Assembly: GCA_946405145.1 (NCBI GenBank)
Contig: CAMJGE010000024.1
Location: 1 to 33,192, forward strand
Origin: an uncultured Prevotella sp.
GTDB lineage: Bacteria > Bacteroidota > Bacteroidia > Bacteroidales > Bacteroidaceae
Direction: 5' to 3'
DNA length: 33,192 nucleotides
The notes below the pieces were generated by a model. The model did not search any database and was not told the DNA's origin. It saw only the letters and a program-made list of their open reading frames with translations. This document shows, one piece after another, positions 23,618 to 33,192 of the stretch. How positions within the stretch are numbered: the first letter of the stretch is position 1; each line of letters starts with the position of its first letter. The position numbers and the translations under genes were made by a program.

Positions 23618-24478
23618 TTATTTGTTGATTCTTATAATTCTTATTCCAGTATGGGTGCTGTGCTTCTGAAGATACTGATAGAGCGTCATGGGCTCCTCCA
23701 CCACCTTCTTGTGCAACATAGAGGCATTGAGCAGATGCAGACGACCATCCTTCCATACGGCAAAACCAAGATGCGCAATATCAAGTCCTGCCTTCTTGCA
23801 GGTGATGGCGATGATGTCACCATCGTTTACGGCCTGACGAAGCAACGCCTGATTCTTTACCATCTGCTTCGGGATATAACGGAAACTTCCACCCGTAATG
23901 CTTTGCTCCATCTTACGGATGGCTGTCACATATTCCGGATGTTCACGAAGTGCCTTGTAGCTCTTCGGATGGCTGCTCATATAGTTAACGTTCACATGCT
24001 GTACAGCCGAGAACGGCGGATTAGGCACCTGGATCTCCCTCACGATGCCAGCTTCCGTATTCAGCGTGATCCACTCCGTAAAATAATGGATTCGGCTGGT
24101 GTAGTCATCAATCTGTGCACGACGGTAACGCATGGCTGTCAGCGCATTTAGATAGTCACGCCAAGTGAAAAGATGACGATAGGCACAAAGTGTCAGGGCA
24201 GTCACAGTCTCCACAAGTGTCGTACAATCCAGCTGTCGGGTATTCACCACCAGCCGCTCATCATCGTTGATCTCAAGTGTATGGGCAACATATGGTATAT
24301 CGAGGAACTTTCTGGCAAAGAAGAGCGGAAAGTTCGTGGTGCTAGGCAATGCGTGAGCCTCGTCTAACAGTCGGCAGATGGTCAGACTATCTTTCTGCAG
24401 ATAGCTCACCCTACCCTCTCCTCGAACTGAGCCAAGGATGGCGAAGAGTACTATTAATAAGAACAGTTGTCGCTTCAT
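23618..24478 (-). CDS. DUF1460 N-acetylmuramoyl-L-alanine amidase-like protein, exported
   Basis: 286 aa. Signal peptide at residues 1-20. DUF1460 proteins have an NlpC/P60-like cysteine-peptidase fold; Cys85 in RQLDCTTLVE and His236 in LDIAHLGFAVW fit the catalytic pair, with Asn251 (LLNAS) a possible third residue. A role in cutting peptidoglycan-derived stem peptides in the periplasm is expected from the family. The ATG overlaps the TGA of the DUF4421 gene (ATGA), so the two are translationally coupled. Confidence 0.88.
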   Translation of the reverse strand: MKRQLFLLIVLFAILGSVRGEGRVSYLQKDSLTICRLLDEAHALPSTTNFPLFFARKFLDIPYVAHTLEINDDERLVVNTRQLDCTTLVETVTALTLCAYRHLFTWRDYLNALTAMRYRRAQIDDYTSRIHYFTEWITLNTEAGIVREIQVPNPPFSAVQHVNVNYMSSHPKSYKALREHPEYVTAIRKMEQSITGGSFRYIPKQMVKNQALLRQAVNDGDIIAITCKKAGLDIAHLGFAVWKDGRLHLLNASMLHKKVVEEPMTLYQYLQKHSTHTGIRIIRINK

Positions 24479-25560
24479 TTCTTCTTCTTTTTGTATTTCT
24501 CTTTTAACACAAAGTTATAGCCGATGTAGGCATTCAGCGAGCCATACACGTTATTGGCCTTGAAACGCGAGGTACGATAGTTGTTCGTGCGCAAGATGGC
24601 ACTGGCTCCCACATACCAGCGAGTATTGTTATACACGAGTCCAAAGCGCCCGATGACATCAGGATTCACCTTCCCGAAATCGAAGCCTCTCTTATCGTCG
24701 GCCGTCTCGCCATAGCTTGTCTTATAGCACAAAGCCAGTTGTGCGCTGGCGCAAAACAGCCAGTTTTTGGCAAACACCCAGTTGTAGGCATAGCCGCCTG
24801 AGAGCATAAAGTCGTTATATTTGACTTTATTAAACAGCATACCGCTGTCGAGTTCTACCGTCTGTCCCTTCGCCATTCGGCTGTTAAGTGCATCGCGCAG
24901 TTCCTCGTAATTCACCTCCAGCGAATTGCGGGTATAGCCCGCTCCCGCCATCCATGATCCGCAGCTCACCTTCTGGCAGGTAGATTGACTGAAGGCTGCC
25001 GGATAGGAGAAGCGCCCATGATTGAAGATGTAATAGGCACTCACGCCAGTGATGCCCAATTGCACACCCGAGAAAGGCATATCTTCAAAGAGGTCGCTGT
25101 TCAATCCTCCCAACTTCACATCGCGAATCTTATAGTCACTACCAGATCGACGATAGTATATATCTACACCTATCTGCGACGAGTAGATGCTGAGATCAAA
25201 CTCTTTTCGCAGTCCGCCACTGCCGAAGCTCAGGTTCTTGATATCGAACGTATAACCGAAGAAGAACCAGCGCCAACCAAAGAACGGTCCTATCTTCGTC
25301 AGTCCGTCGGGCGATAGTCGGATATGCTGGCCATTGCTACTGAGATCAAAGTTCTCAAACGTGCGAGTCACCTGCATCATCACGGTAAACTCGTAGTGCT
25401 GGGGCTCGATGTAATCATCTTCCAAGCGGTCGAAACCTCGGATGGTCTCACGGATAATACCTATTTCGTGTTTCTTCACCGTGTCAGTACGAAGCGAATC
25501 CTGCGCAAAGAGTATAGCGCACGACAGCAACGATACCAACAACATCCCACACCGCTTCAT
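24475..25560 (-). CDS. DUF4421-type outer-membrane beta-barrel protein
   Basis: 361 aa from ATG 25560, which gives a good signal peptide (MKRCGMLLVSLLSCAILFAQ); a longer in-frame start would extend into the upstream gene. The mature part has regular barrel strands such as WRWFFFGYTFDIKNLSF, GVDIYYRRSG and FGLVYNNTRWYVGASA, and matches my memory of the Bacteroidetes DUF4421 family. The protein ends NFVLKEKYKKKKK: a Lys-rich tail follows the aromatic strand that normally ends a barrel. It lies 8 bp after the oxidoreductase gene and overlaps the DUF1460 gene by 4 bp. Function unknown. Confidence 0.75.
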   Translation of the reverse strand: MKRCGMLLVSLLSCAILFAQDSLRTDTVKKHEIGIIRETIRGFDRLEDDYIEPQHYEFTVMMQVTRTFENFDLSSNGQHIRLSPDGLTKIGPFFGWRWFFFGYTFDIKNLSFGSGGLRKEFDLSIYSSQIGVDIYYRRSGSDYKIRDVKLGGLNSDLFEDMPFSGVQLGITGVSAYYIFNHGRFSYPAAFSQSTCQKVSCGSWMAGAGYTRNSLEVNYEELRDALNSRMAKGQTVELDSGMLFNKVKYNDFMLSGGYAYNWVFAKNWLFCASAQLALCYKTSYGETADDKRGFDFGKVNPDVIGRFGLVYNNTRWYVGASAILRTNNYRTSRFKANNVYGSLNAYIGYNFVLKEKYKKKKK

Positions 25561-25568
25561 CGACAGAG

Positions 25569-26561
25569 TCAGATTTTCCCTAAAATACGATCCATCACCC
25601 AGTTGACGGGTGTTGCCGACACACTGGTGCAGGTGCATACGCTCATGCCCTGCAGATGCTCAATCACCGACTTGATGATCGGATACTGCACATACGGCGG
25701 ATTAGGCACCGTAATTCGCTCATCGCCTTCACTGGTCTGCAGGCGGATGGGGTTATAGTCGAAGATCGAGAAACTGACCTGTCCCTCAGTGCCGATAATC
25801 TCAATACAGTCCTCGCGGGCACTCTCATGAGCCACATAGCACCACGAGCCACTGCCAGGTAGGCCGTTCTCAAAGCTGAAGCAGGCACTGATAGAGTCCT
25901 CTGCCTCGTAGAGTCCGCCTCGATTAGCACAAATACCACGAGCCTCAAGAATCACACCAAACATATCTTGTAGCAGATCAAGCTGATGAGGAGCCATATC
26001 ATAGAAATAGCCGCCACCAGCGATATCGGGCTGTAGTCGCCAAGGCAAAGGCTCACCCTTCTGGATAGCCTCTGCATCGGCAGCGCGCAAGGGTTCTGTA
26101 TAACGTATCTGAACATTCAGGATCTTACCAATCCTACCACTCTGCACAATATCTTTCACCCTCTGGAAATAAGGCAGATAACGGCGGTAGTAAGCTACGA
26201 AGCAAGGGATACCAGTCTGTTCAGAGATGCGGTTCACACGTGCACAATCCTCATAGCTGGCAGCCAAGGGCTTCTCAACATACACTGGCTTACCGGCTTT
26301 CATGGCCATGATGGCATAAGTGGCATGACTCGCAGGAGGCGTAGCTACATATACAGCATTCACATCGGGGTCGTCAATCAGTTCTTGGGCATCAGTGTAC
26401 CACTTACGGATGCCGTGCTCGATGGCATAAGTGCGTGCATGCTGCTCAGTGCGACTCATCACAGCCTCTACGCATGAGCCCTTTACCTCGCTAAAGGCAG
26501 GACCACTTTTCTTCTCTGTCACTTCACCGCAGCCGATGAAACCCCATTTTAACTGCTTCAT
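25569..26561 (-). CDS. Gfo/Idh/MocA-family NAD(P)-dependent oxidoreductase
   Basis: 330 aa. Rossmann motif GFIGCGEVTEKKSGPA (6-21), AVYVATPPASHA and YVEKPLAASYEDC with the conserved EKP Lys, then the C-terminal dimerisation domain containing GGGYFYDMAPHQLDLLQ. The start is MKQLKWGFIG at 26561; the longer in-frame start would place the promoter inside the gene. These enzymes oxidise or reduce sugars, inositols or pseudo-oligosaccharides; the substrate is not apparent. First gene of the operon oxidoreductase-DUF4421-DUF1460-DUF1232. Confidence 0.92.
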   Translation of the reverse strand: MKQLKWGFIGCGEVTEKKSGPAFSEVKGSCVEAVMSRTEQHARTYAIEHGIRKWYTDAQELIDDPDVNAVYVATPPASHATYAIMAMKAGKPVYVEKPLAASYEDCARVNRISEQTGIPCFVAYYRRYLPYFQRVKDIVQSGRIGKILNVQIRYTEPLRAADAEAIQKGEPLPWRLQPDIAGGGYFYDMAPHQLDLLQDMFGVILEARGICANRGGLYEAEDSISACFSFENGLPGSGSWCYVAHESAREDCIEIIGTEGQVSFSIFDYNPIRLQTSEGDERITVPNPPYVQYPIIKSVIEHLQGMSVCTCTSVSATPVNWVMDRILGKI

Positions 26562-26578
26562 ATCGCAAAATTTTGCTG

Positions 26579-26586
26579 CAAAGATA
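26579..26586 (-). promoter_or_regulatory. -7 box of the oxidoreductase operon
   Basis: TATCTTTG on the minus strand, 17 bp before the start codon, giving a very short leader. It is 21 bp from the opposing -7 box. Confidence 0.75.
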
Positions 26587-26607
26587 CGAAATAAAATAAA
26601 AAAATAG

Positions 26608-26615
26608 TAACTTTG
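26608..26615 (+). promoter_or_regulatory. -7 box of the membrane protein-hisB operon
   Basis: TAACTTTG, 21 bp before ATG 26637. The -33 region coincides with the opposing promoter. Confidence 0.75.
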
Positions 26616-26636
26616 CACACAAAAATCAATAAGACA

Positions 26637-27281
26637 ATGGAAAAAGACAGTGAAAATATCCTTTTAAAGAGCAGAAGCAGTAGGGCTTGCATCCGCGATG
26701 GCTATCACTTCTACTTCTCCAATTTCAAGCGGATTTTCAGATCCACATGGTTGATAGCCATTGTGTTTGCAGTCTTGACGGCAGTAGCTTCGGCCATGCC
26801 CGTACTCCTTTCGATAGAACTAACACTGCCTGGCATGCTGCTGAATACTGTAGCAGTCTTGCTGTTATTAGCCTTAGGCTGGCGCAGACTCCGCAAGCGT
26901 AAGATACTAGAGGCTACTGAGCAAATACCCATGAAGACATGGCTTCGACGCACGGGTTTGGTACTCATCGTCGCCATCGTATGCCTCTTTACCGTTTCGA
27001 TTCTCATCATGTTAACATCACTCCCCATGATCATCATGATAGCAGCCAACTGGCAAGATCAGATAGGTGTTCTCTCTGGCGATCCTAGTGGCATGCCAGA
27101 CAATGTAAGATGGCTCACTCTGGTGGTTTTCCTCATTGCGGGTTTCCTGCAGGCTTATGTCTGGCTCTCTGTTATCGGACCGCTTTACATGATGAGAGGC
27201 GCTATGATCCAGCACGAAAAGGATAGACAAAATTTTAACAAGAAAGAATTTTATGAAACGAATCTTATTTATAGACCGTGA
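26637..27281 (+). CDS. Unknown four-span membrane protein
   Basis: 214 aa from ATG 26637; the upstream in-frame TTG lies in the -7 box. I do not recognise the family. A soluble N-terminus of about 35 residues is followed by hydrophobic segments near 38-58, 62-82, 105-138 and 160-190, with a basic stretch ([10 protein letters not shown]) between the second and third. The C-terminal tail ([21 protein letters not shown]) is cytoplasmic-like. The last 29 bp overlap the start of hisB in another frame, so expression of the two is probably linked. The topology resembles small envelope-sensor or permease-like proteins, but no function can be assigned. Confidence 0.75.
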   Translation: MEKDSENILLKSRSSRACIRDGYHFYFSNFKRIFRSTWLIAIVFAVLTAVASAMPVLLSIELTLPGMLLNTVAVLLLLALGWRRLRKRKILEATEQIPMKTWLRRTGLVLIVAIVCLFTVSILIMLTSLPMIIMIAANWQDQIGVLSGDPSGMPDNVRWLTLVVFLIAGFLQAYVWLSVIGPLYMMRGAMIQHEKDRQNFNKKEFYETNLIYRP

Positions 27282-28323
27282 CGGCACCCTCATTGAGGAA
27301 CCTGCCGACGAACAGATTGACAGCTTCGAGAAACTGAAGTTTGTCAACGGCGTATTTCGTAACCTCAGCTTCATCCGTGAGAAGCTAGATTTCGAGTTTG
27401 TCATGGTGAGCAATCAAGACGGACTGGGCACTGAATCCTTTCCTGAAGACACCTTCTGGCCTGTCCACAACTTCATCCTTCAGACATTTGCCGGAGAGGG
27501 TATCACCTTCGATGACATCCTGATCGACCCCCACTTCCCTGAAGATAATGCTCCTACACGAAAGCCTAATATCGGGCTGGTAGAAAAATACATCAATAAT
27601 CCCGACTACGATATAGCTAACAGCTACGTAATAGGCGACAGAGAAACAGATAGAACCTTTGCTCGAAACATTGGATGTAAATCACTGATTTTAAGCGATG
27701 AAGGTATTACATTTAACAAAATCACCGAGATACTTTTTGCTGGAGAGAGAATTGCCGAAGTAAGTCGTAAAACCAAGGAAACAGACATACATATTGAAGT
27801 GAATCTCGATGGCACTGGCAAGTGCGATATCCAGACAGGATTGGGATTCTTCGACCACATGCTAGAGCAGATTGGCAAGCACGGCATGATGGATCTGATG
27901 ATTCACACAAAAGGTGATCTAGAGGTTGATGAGCACCACACCATCGAAGACACAGCCATCGCCTTAGGTGAATGTATCCTTCAAGCGTTAGGTAACAAAC
28001 GAGGCATCGAGCGCTACGGCTATTGTCTGCCGATGGACGACTGTCTCTGTAGCGTAGCACTCGACTTCGGAGGTCGCCCCTGGCTGGTATGGGACGCAGA
28101 GTTTAAACGTGAGAAGATTGGCGAAATGCCTACCGAAATGTTCTTACACTTCTTTAAGAGTCTCAGCGACGCAGCCAAGATGAACCTGAACATCAAGGCC
28201 GAGGGACAAAACGAGCATCACAAAATTGAAGGAATCTTCAAGGCACTCGCCCGATCACTGAAGATGGCAGTGCGCCGCGACATCTATCACTTCGAGCTCC
28301 CCTCCACCAAAGGTATGCTCTAA
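27253..28323 (+). CDS. hisB: Bifunctional histidinol-phosphatase / imidazoleglycerol-phosphate dehydratase
   Basis: 356 aa. The HAD phosphatase domain (1-165) has Asp8-x-Asp10 (FIDRDGTL); the IGPD domain (about 170-356) has [16 protein letters not shown] and NEHHKIEG, the His-rich metal sites. It catalyses steps 6 and 8 of histidine synthesis. In E. coli HisB the phosphatase binds zinc through a CxHx5CxC loop; here the loop reads Asp92-Pro-His94, then Ala100-Pro-Thr102, so the three Cys are missing and the loop is probably zinc-free. No other his gene is in the window. It overlaps the upstream membrane-protein gene by 29 bp. Confidence 0.95.
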   Translation: MKRILFIDRDGTLIEEPADEQIDSFEKLKFVNGVFRNLSFIREKLDFEFVMVSNQDGLGTESFPEDTFWPVHNFILQTFAGEGITFDDILIDPHFPEDNAPTRKPNIGLVEKYINNPDYDIANSYVIGDRETDRTFARNIGCKSLILSDEGITFNKITEILFAGERIAEVSRKTKETDIHIEVNLDGTGKCDIQTGLGFFDHMLEQIGKHGMMDLMIHTKGDLEVDEHHTIEDTAIALGECILQALGNKRGIERYGYCLPMDDCLCSVALDFGGRPWLVWDAEFKREKIGEMPTEMFLHFFKSLSDAAKMNLNIKAEGQNEHHKIEGIFKALARSLKMAVRRDIYHFELPSTKGML

Positions 28324-28370
28324 AAAAGCGGTTTTCTTCAGAAAATGGCGAGATTATCAGAAAAAATATG

Positions 28371-28378
28371 TAACTTTG
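28371..28378 (+). promoter_or_regulatory. -7 box of the ABC-F gene
   Basis: TAACTTTG followed by CAGT; leader of about 30 nt. No clear -33 element. Confidence 0.75.
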
Positions 28379-28397
28379 CAGTCCAAATAATAAATAA

Positions 28398-30029
<1,632 letters not shown>

Positions 30030-30045
30030 TGGCACGAAATTTGCA
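30030..30045 (+). promoter_or_regulatory. Candidate sigma-54 (-24/-12) promoter of grpE-dnaJ
   Basis: TGGCACGAAATTTGCA matches the sigma-54 consensus TGGCACG-N4-TTGCA, with GG and GC exactly 10 bp apart. It begins on the base after the ABC-F stop codon. The predicted start near 30056 gives a leader of about 23 nt. A weaker alternative is GAAATTTG as an imperfect TAnnTTTG -7 box without a -33 element. Confidence 0.6.
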
Positions 30046-30078
30046 TATTGGTGTTCAGAACATTAAAACATTGCTATT

Positions 30079-30660
30079 ATGACAGAAAAAGATATCAACA
30101 TTGAAGGAGAAGAGACTCTGGACGAGAATCCTGTTGAAGAGACTGCCAAAGAGGCAGAAGAAAAAAGTGAGGGAGAGAACAGCAAAGCATCTTCTGAGGA
30201 AGAAGAATTAGACCCACTTGAGAAAGCTGAGAGAGAGATTGAGGAACTAAAGACTCAATTGCTCTATAAGGCAGCTGAATTTGAGAACTACCGCAAACGC
30301 ACATTGAAAGAGCGTACGGAGCTGATTCTGAATGGTGGCGAGAAGGTGATCACTTCTATCCTGCCTATCATCGACGATATGGAACGCGCCATCGAGAACG
30401 GTGCCAAGACTGATGATCCCGAGGTACTGCGCGAGGGCATGACACTTATCCACCAGAAGTTCATGAAGACACTGGAGGCTCAGGGCGTGAGCAAGATTGA
30501 CACTAAGGACGCAGACTTCGACACCGACGTGCATGAGGCTGTAGCTATGGTGCCTGGTATGGGTGAGGACAAGAAAGGCAAGGTCATCGACTGCCTGCAG
30601 GAAGGCTATAAACTGAATGATAAAGTAATTCGCCACGCTAAGGTGGCAGTAGGACAATAA
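30079..30660 (+). CDS. grpE: Nucleotide exchange factor GrpE
   Basis: 193 aa. The N-terminal 55 residues are highly acidic and disordered. A long coiled-coil helix follows (about 55-100, [27 protein letters not shown] region), then the beta-wing domain with [29 protein letters not shown] and a C-terminal [18 protein letters not shown]. It releases ADP from DnaK. dnaJ follows after 1 bp, so the two are co-translated; dnaK is elsewhere, as is usual in Bacteroidetes. Confidence 0.97.
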   Translation: MTEKDINIEGEETLDENPVEETAKEAEEKSEGENSKASSEEEELDPLEKAEREIEELKTQLLYKAAEFENYRKRTLKERTELILNGGEKVITSILPIIDDMERAIENGAKTDDPEVLREGMTLIHQKFMKTLEAQGVSKIDTKDADFDTDVHEAVAMVPGMGEDKKGKVIDCLQEGYKLNDKVIRHAKVAVGQ

Positions 30661-30661
30661 T

Positions 30662-31822
30662 ATGGCACAGAAACGCGACTACTACGAGGTGCTGGGCGTT
30701 GAAAAAAACGCTTCAGAAGACGAGATCAAGAAGGCCTATCGAAAGATAGCCATCAAGTATCACCCCGATCGTAATCCCGGCGATAAAGAAGCTGAGGAGA
30801 AATTCAAGGAGGCAGCAGAAGCCTATAACATACTGCACGATCCGAAGACTCGTCAACAGTATGACCAGTTCGGCTTTGACGGTCCGAACATGGGCAGTGG
30901 CTTCGACTTCAGTGGATTTGGAGGAGCCTCCATGAACATGGATGACATCTTCTCTATGTTCGGAGACATTTTCGGTGGTCACGGCTTTGGAGGTTTCGGT
31001 GGAGGCTCACGCCGTCCACAACAGCACAGAGGTAGTGACCTTCGTTTGAAGGTGAAACTTACCCTTGAGGAGATCAACAAAGGTGTAACCAAGAAATTCA
31101 AGGTGCGGAAAGACGTGCCCTGTGAGCATTGTCACGGTACAGGAGCCGAAGACGGCAGTGGCAAGGAGACCTGTCAGACCTGTCATGGCTCAGGCGTTAT
31201 CACCCATACCACCCAAAGCATCTTCGGCATGATGCAACAACAGAGCGTGTGCCCTGCCTGCGGTGGTGAAGGGCAGGTGATCAAGAACAAGTGTCACGAG
31301 TGTGGTGGTACAGGTATAAAAAAAGGCGAGGAAGTGGTTGAGATCAGCATTCCCGCTGGTGTTGCAGAGGGTATGGTAGTCAACGTTCCTGGCAAGGGTA
31401 ACGCCGGCAAGCGCAACGGTATCAACGGAGATATACAAGTGTTTATTGAAGAAGAGGAGCACGACACTTTCGTTCGCGATGGCAATGACCTGATTTACAA
31501 CCTGCTGTTAGATTTCCCAACAGCTGCACTTGGTGGAGATGTGGAGATACCCACCATTGAGGGCACGAAGCTGAAAGTGAAGTTGGACAACGGCACACAA
31601 CCCGGTAAAACCATTCGTCTGCGCGGCAAGGGACTGCCTGCCGTTCAGGGCTACGGAAATGGCAGGGGCGACTTGGTGGTCAACATTAGTGTCTATGTGC
31701 CTCGTACCTTGAGTCGTGAAGAAAAGACAGCGCTCGAGCAGTTCCGCGACAGCGATAACTTCAAGGGTGACAAACAAACCAAGGATTCTATTTTCCAGCG
31801 TTTCAAGAATTATTTTAATTAA
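30662..31822 (+). CDS. dnaJ: Chaperone protein DnaJ
   Basis: 386 aa, type I Hsp40. The J domain has His34-Pro-Asp36. A Gly/Phe-rich linker (about 78-120) includes GFDFSGFGG. Four CxxCxGxG zinc repeats begin at Cys154, Cys171, Cys197 and Cys211, all intact. Substrate-binding beta domains follow to the C-terminus. It stimulates DnaK ATPase and delivers unfolded clients. It lies one base after the grpE stop and 26 bp before folC. Confidence 0.98.
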   Translation: MAQKRDYYEVLGVEKNASEDEIKKAYRKIAIKYHPDRNPGDKEAEEKFKEAAEAYNILHDPKTRQQYDQFGFDGPNMGSGFDFSGFGGASMNMDDIFSMFGDIFGGHGFGGFGGGSRRPQQHRGSDLRLKVKLTLEEINKGVTKKFKVRKDVPCEHCHGTGAEDGSGKETCQTCHGSGVITHTTQSIFGMMQQQSVCPACGGEGQVIKNKCHECGGTGIKKGEEVVEISIPAGVAEGMVVNVPGKGNAGKRNGINGDIQVFIEEEEHDTFVRDGNDLIYNLLLDFPTAALGGDVEIPTIEGTKLKVKLDNGTQPGKTIRLRGKGLPAVQGYGNGRGDLVVNISVYVPRTLSREEKTALEQFRDSDNFKGDKQTKDSIFQRFKNYFN

Positions 31823-31833
31823 TAAGGATAAGG

Positions 31834-31840
31834 AAGGAGG
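31834..31840 (+). promoter_or_regulatory. Classical Shine-Dalgarno sequence of folC
   Basis: AAGGAGG, 8 bp before ATG 31849. Such a perfect anti-16S match is unusual beside the other starts in this window, which lack one, and fixes the folC start. Confidence 0.8.
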
Positions 31841-31848
31841 AACCCTGC

Positions 31849-33162
31849 ATGACGTATCGGGAGACATGTGAATATCTGTATAACCAGCTGCCCATGTTTG
31901 AACAACAAGGGGCGAGTGGTTACAAAGAGGGATTGGAAAATAGCCTGAAGCTCGATGAGCATTTCAGGCATCCCCATCGCAAATATCGCACCATCCACAT
32001 TGCTGGCACCAACGGCAAGGGTTCCTGTGCACATACCATTTCAGCCATCCTTCAGATGTGTGGCTACAAGGTGGGGCTTTATACCTCACCACACTTGGTC
32101 GATTTCTCTGAGCGCATCCGCATTAACGGCAGTCCAATTCCCGAAGAATACGTCATCAACTTTGTGGAAGAAGAGCGGTTATTCTTTGAGCCGCTGAAGC
32201 CTACATTCTTTGAGCTGGTAACAGCTATGGCTTTCAAGTATTTCGCTGACAAGGCTGTAGATATCGCAGTGATTGAGACTGGCATGGGTGGACGACTGGA
32301 CTGCACAAACATTATCGCCCCTGCCCTCTCCGTCATTACAAACATCGGTTTCGACCATACGCAGTTCTTAGGCAGTACCCTGGAGCAGATCGCGATGGAG
32401 AAAGCAGGTATCATCAAGCCTAAGACTCCTGTGGTCATTGGCGAGACAACACCAGAGACCCGTCAGATCTTTGAGGTGATGGCCGCTGAAAACGCAGCAC
32501 CTATCACCTTTGCAGAAGATCATCCCGAGGTGGTGGAGTGCAATACTTCCTCTTTTGGTCTGCTCTATCATACCGTGCATGATGGTATCATCGAAGGAGA
32601 GCTCTCAGGCAGTTATCAGGAGAAGAATGCTAATACGATTCTCCACGCCATCAGACAACTGGAAGAAATCGGGCTGATGTATCCCGTGATGACGATTCCC
32701 GATGAGCCCTGTAAGAACAGGGAGATCAGAGAAGGATTTAAGCATGTCTGTGACCTGACAGGTTTAAAAGGTCGTTGGCAGAAAGTAAAAGATAAGCCGT
32801 TAACCATCTGCGATACAGGCCATAACGTGCATGGATGGGAATATCTGAGCCAGCAACTGAAGAATGTGCCCTGTCAGCATCGCCATATTGTGTTCGGTAT
32901 GGTGGAGGATAAAGACATACAAGGTGTCATGGCTTTATTACCCAAAGACGCCACCTATTATTTTACCAAAGCCAACAACAAGCGTTCTGCATCTGAAGGT
33001 GTATTGAAGCTATATGGACATGAATTAGGTCTTAAGGGTGAAACTTATCCCGATGTGGCAAGCGCATACGATGCAGCCCAGAAGACTGCCAATGATAACG
33101 ATTTTGTGTTCATCGGAGGTAGCAGTTATGTGGTTGCAGAGTTCCTAAAAAACTGCATTTAG
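31849..33162 (+). CDS. folC: Bifunctional folylpolyglutamate synthase / dihydrofolate synthase
   Basis: 437 aa, Mur-ligase-like ATPase. The P-loop is GTNGKGS (53-59); YTSPHLVDFSERIRING and ETGMGGRLDCTN are the family's substrate and Mg-binding segments, and the C-terminal domain begins near GLKGRWQKV. It adds glutamate to dihydropteroate and to folates in the cytoplasm. Start fixed by the Shine-Dalgarno sequence. It may be read through from dnaJ, as no terminator is seen between them. The last 30 bp of the window after its stop hold no recognised feature. Confidence 0.96.
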   Translation: MTYRETCEYLYNQLPMFEQQGASGYKEGLENSLKLDEHFRHPHRKYRTIHIAGTNGKGSCAHTISAILQMCGYKVGLYTSPHLVDFSERIRINGSPIPEEYVINFVEEERLFFEPLKPTFFELVTAMAFKYFADKAVDIAVIETGMGGRLDCTNIIAPALSVITNIGFDHTQFLGSTLEQIAMEKAGIIKPKTPVVIGETTPETRQIFEVMAAENAAPITFAEDHPEVVECNTSSFGLLYHTVHDGIIEGELSGSYQEKNANTILHAIRQLEEIGLMYPVMTIPDEPCKNREIREGFKHVCDLTGLKGRWQKVKDKPLTICDTGHNVHGWEYLSQQLKNVPCQHRHIVFGMVEDKDIQGVMALLPKDATYYFTKANNKRSASEGVLKLYGHELGLKGETYPDVASAYDAAQKTANDNDFVFIGGSSYVVAEFLKNCI

Positions 33163-33192
33163 CGTTTTTTAATACAGAAGAAACATTTTTTT

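Overview
The window comes from a Bacteroidales chromosome, most likely Prevotella or a close relative. The evidence is the repeated TAnnTTTG -7 promoter box, A-rich leaders with almost no Shine-Dalgarno sequences, a serine palmitoyltransferase gene, a grpE-dnaJ pair without dnaK, and DUF4421, DUF1460 and beta-barrel families typical of the phylum. It reads as ordinary chromosome: 30 protein genes, two tRNAs, no insertion sequence, phage, CRISPR array or rRNA, and no gene-free stretch above about 300 bp. All assignments come from reading the sequence; no database search was possible.

Layout. Positions 1-2600 (minus) hold map-tsaD-cinA behind a strong promoter. Positions 2619-10453 (minus) form a long unidirectional run: CstA-like transporter, small outer-membrane barrel, nadC, M23 peptidase, C69 dipeptidase and a short TonB-receptor-like barrel. 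Positions 10569-14893 (plus) hold a GHL10 glycoside-hydrolase-like protein with uxuA and a uxuB-like oxidoreductase (hexuronate catabolism). Positions 15017-20078 look like an oxygen and peroxide defence neighbourhood: an OhrR-like MarR regulator with a rubrerythrin-like protein, an aldo/keto reductase, a CDF exporter with a manganese-type ligand set, an iron-sulfur flavoprotein (Isf type), and a 391-residue flavin reductase-rubredoxin-rubrerythrin fusion. tRNA-Pro follows. Positions 20382-22941 hold serine palmitoyltransferase divergent from a lipid kinase and a small Cys-rich membrane protein, followed by tRNA-Cys. Positions 23205-26561 (minus) form an operon of an oxidoreductase, DUF4421, DUF1460 and a YkvA-type DUF1232 protein. 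Positions 26637-33162 (plus) hold an unknown membrane protein, hisB, an ABC-F ATPase, grpE, dnaJ and folC.

The strongest candidate for an under-described system is at 15-20 kb. A four-module fusion carries a putative NAD(P)H-to-flavin-to-rubredoxin-to-diiron chain in one polypeptide. It is divergent from an Isf-type flavoprotein whose transcription start region shares a 12-bp identical motif with that of the manganese-type exporter gene. Other notable points are an asymmetric ABC-F protein with one composite ATP site lost, a near-consensus sigma-54 element in front of grpE-dnaJ, three divergent promoter pairs with the same 21-22 bp geometry, and a possible sphingolipid kinase opposite serine palmitoyltransferase.
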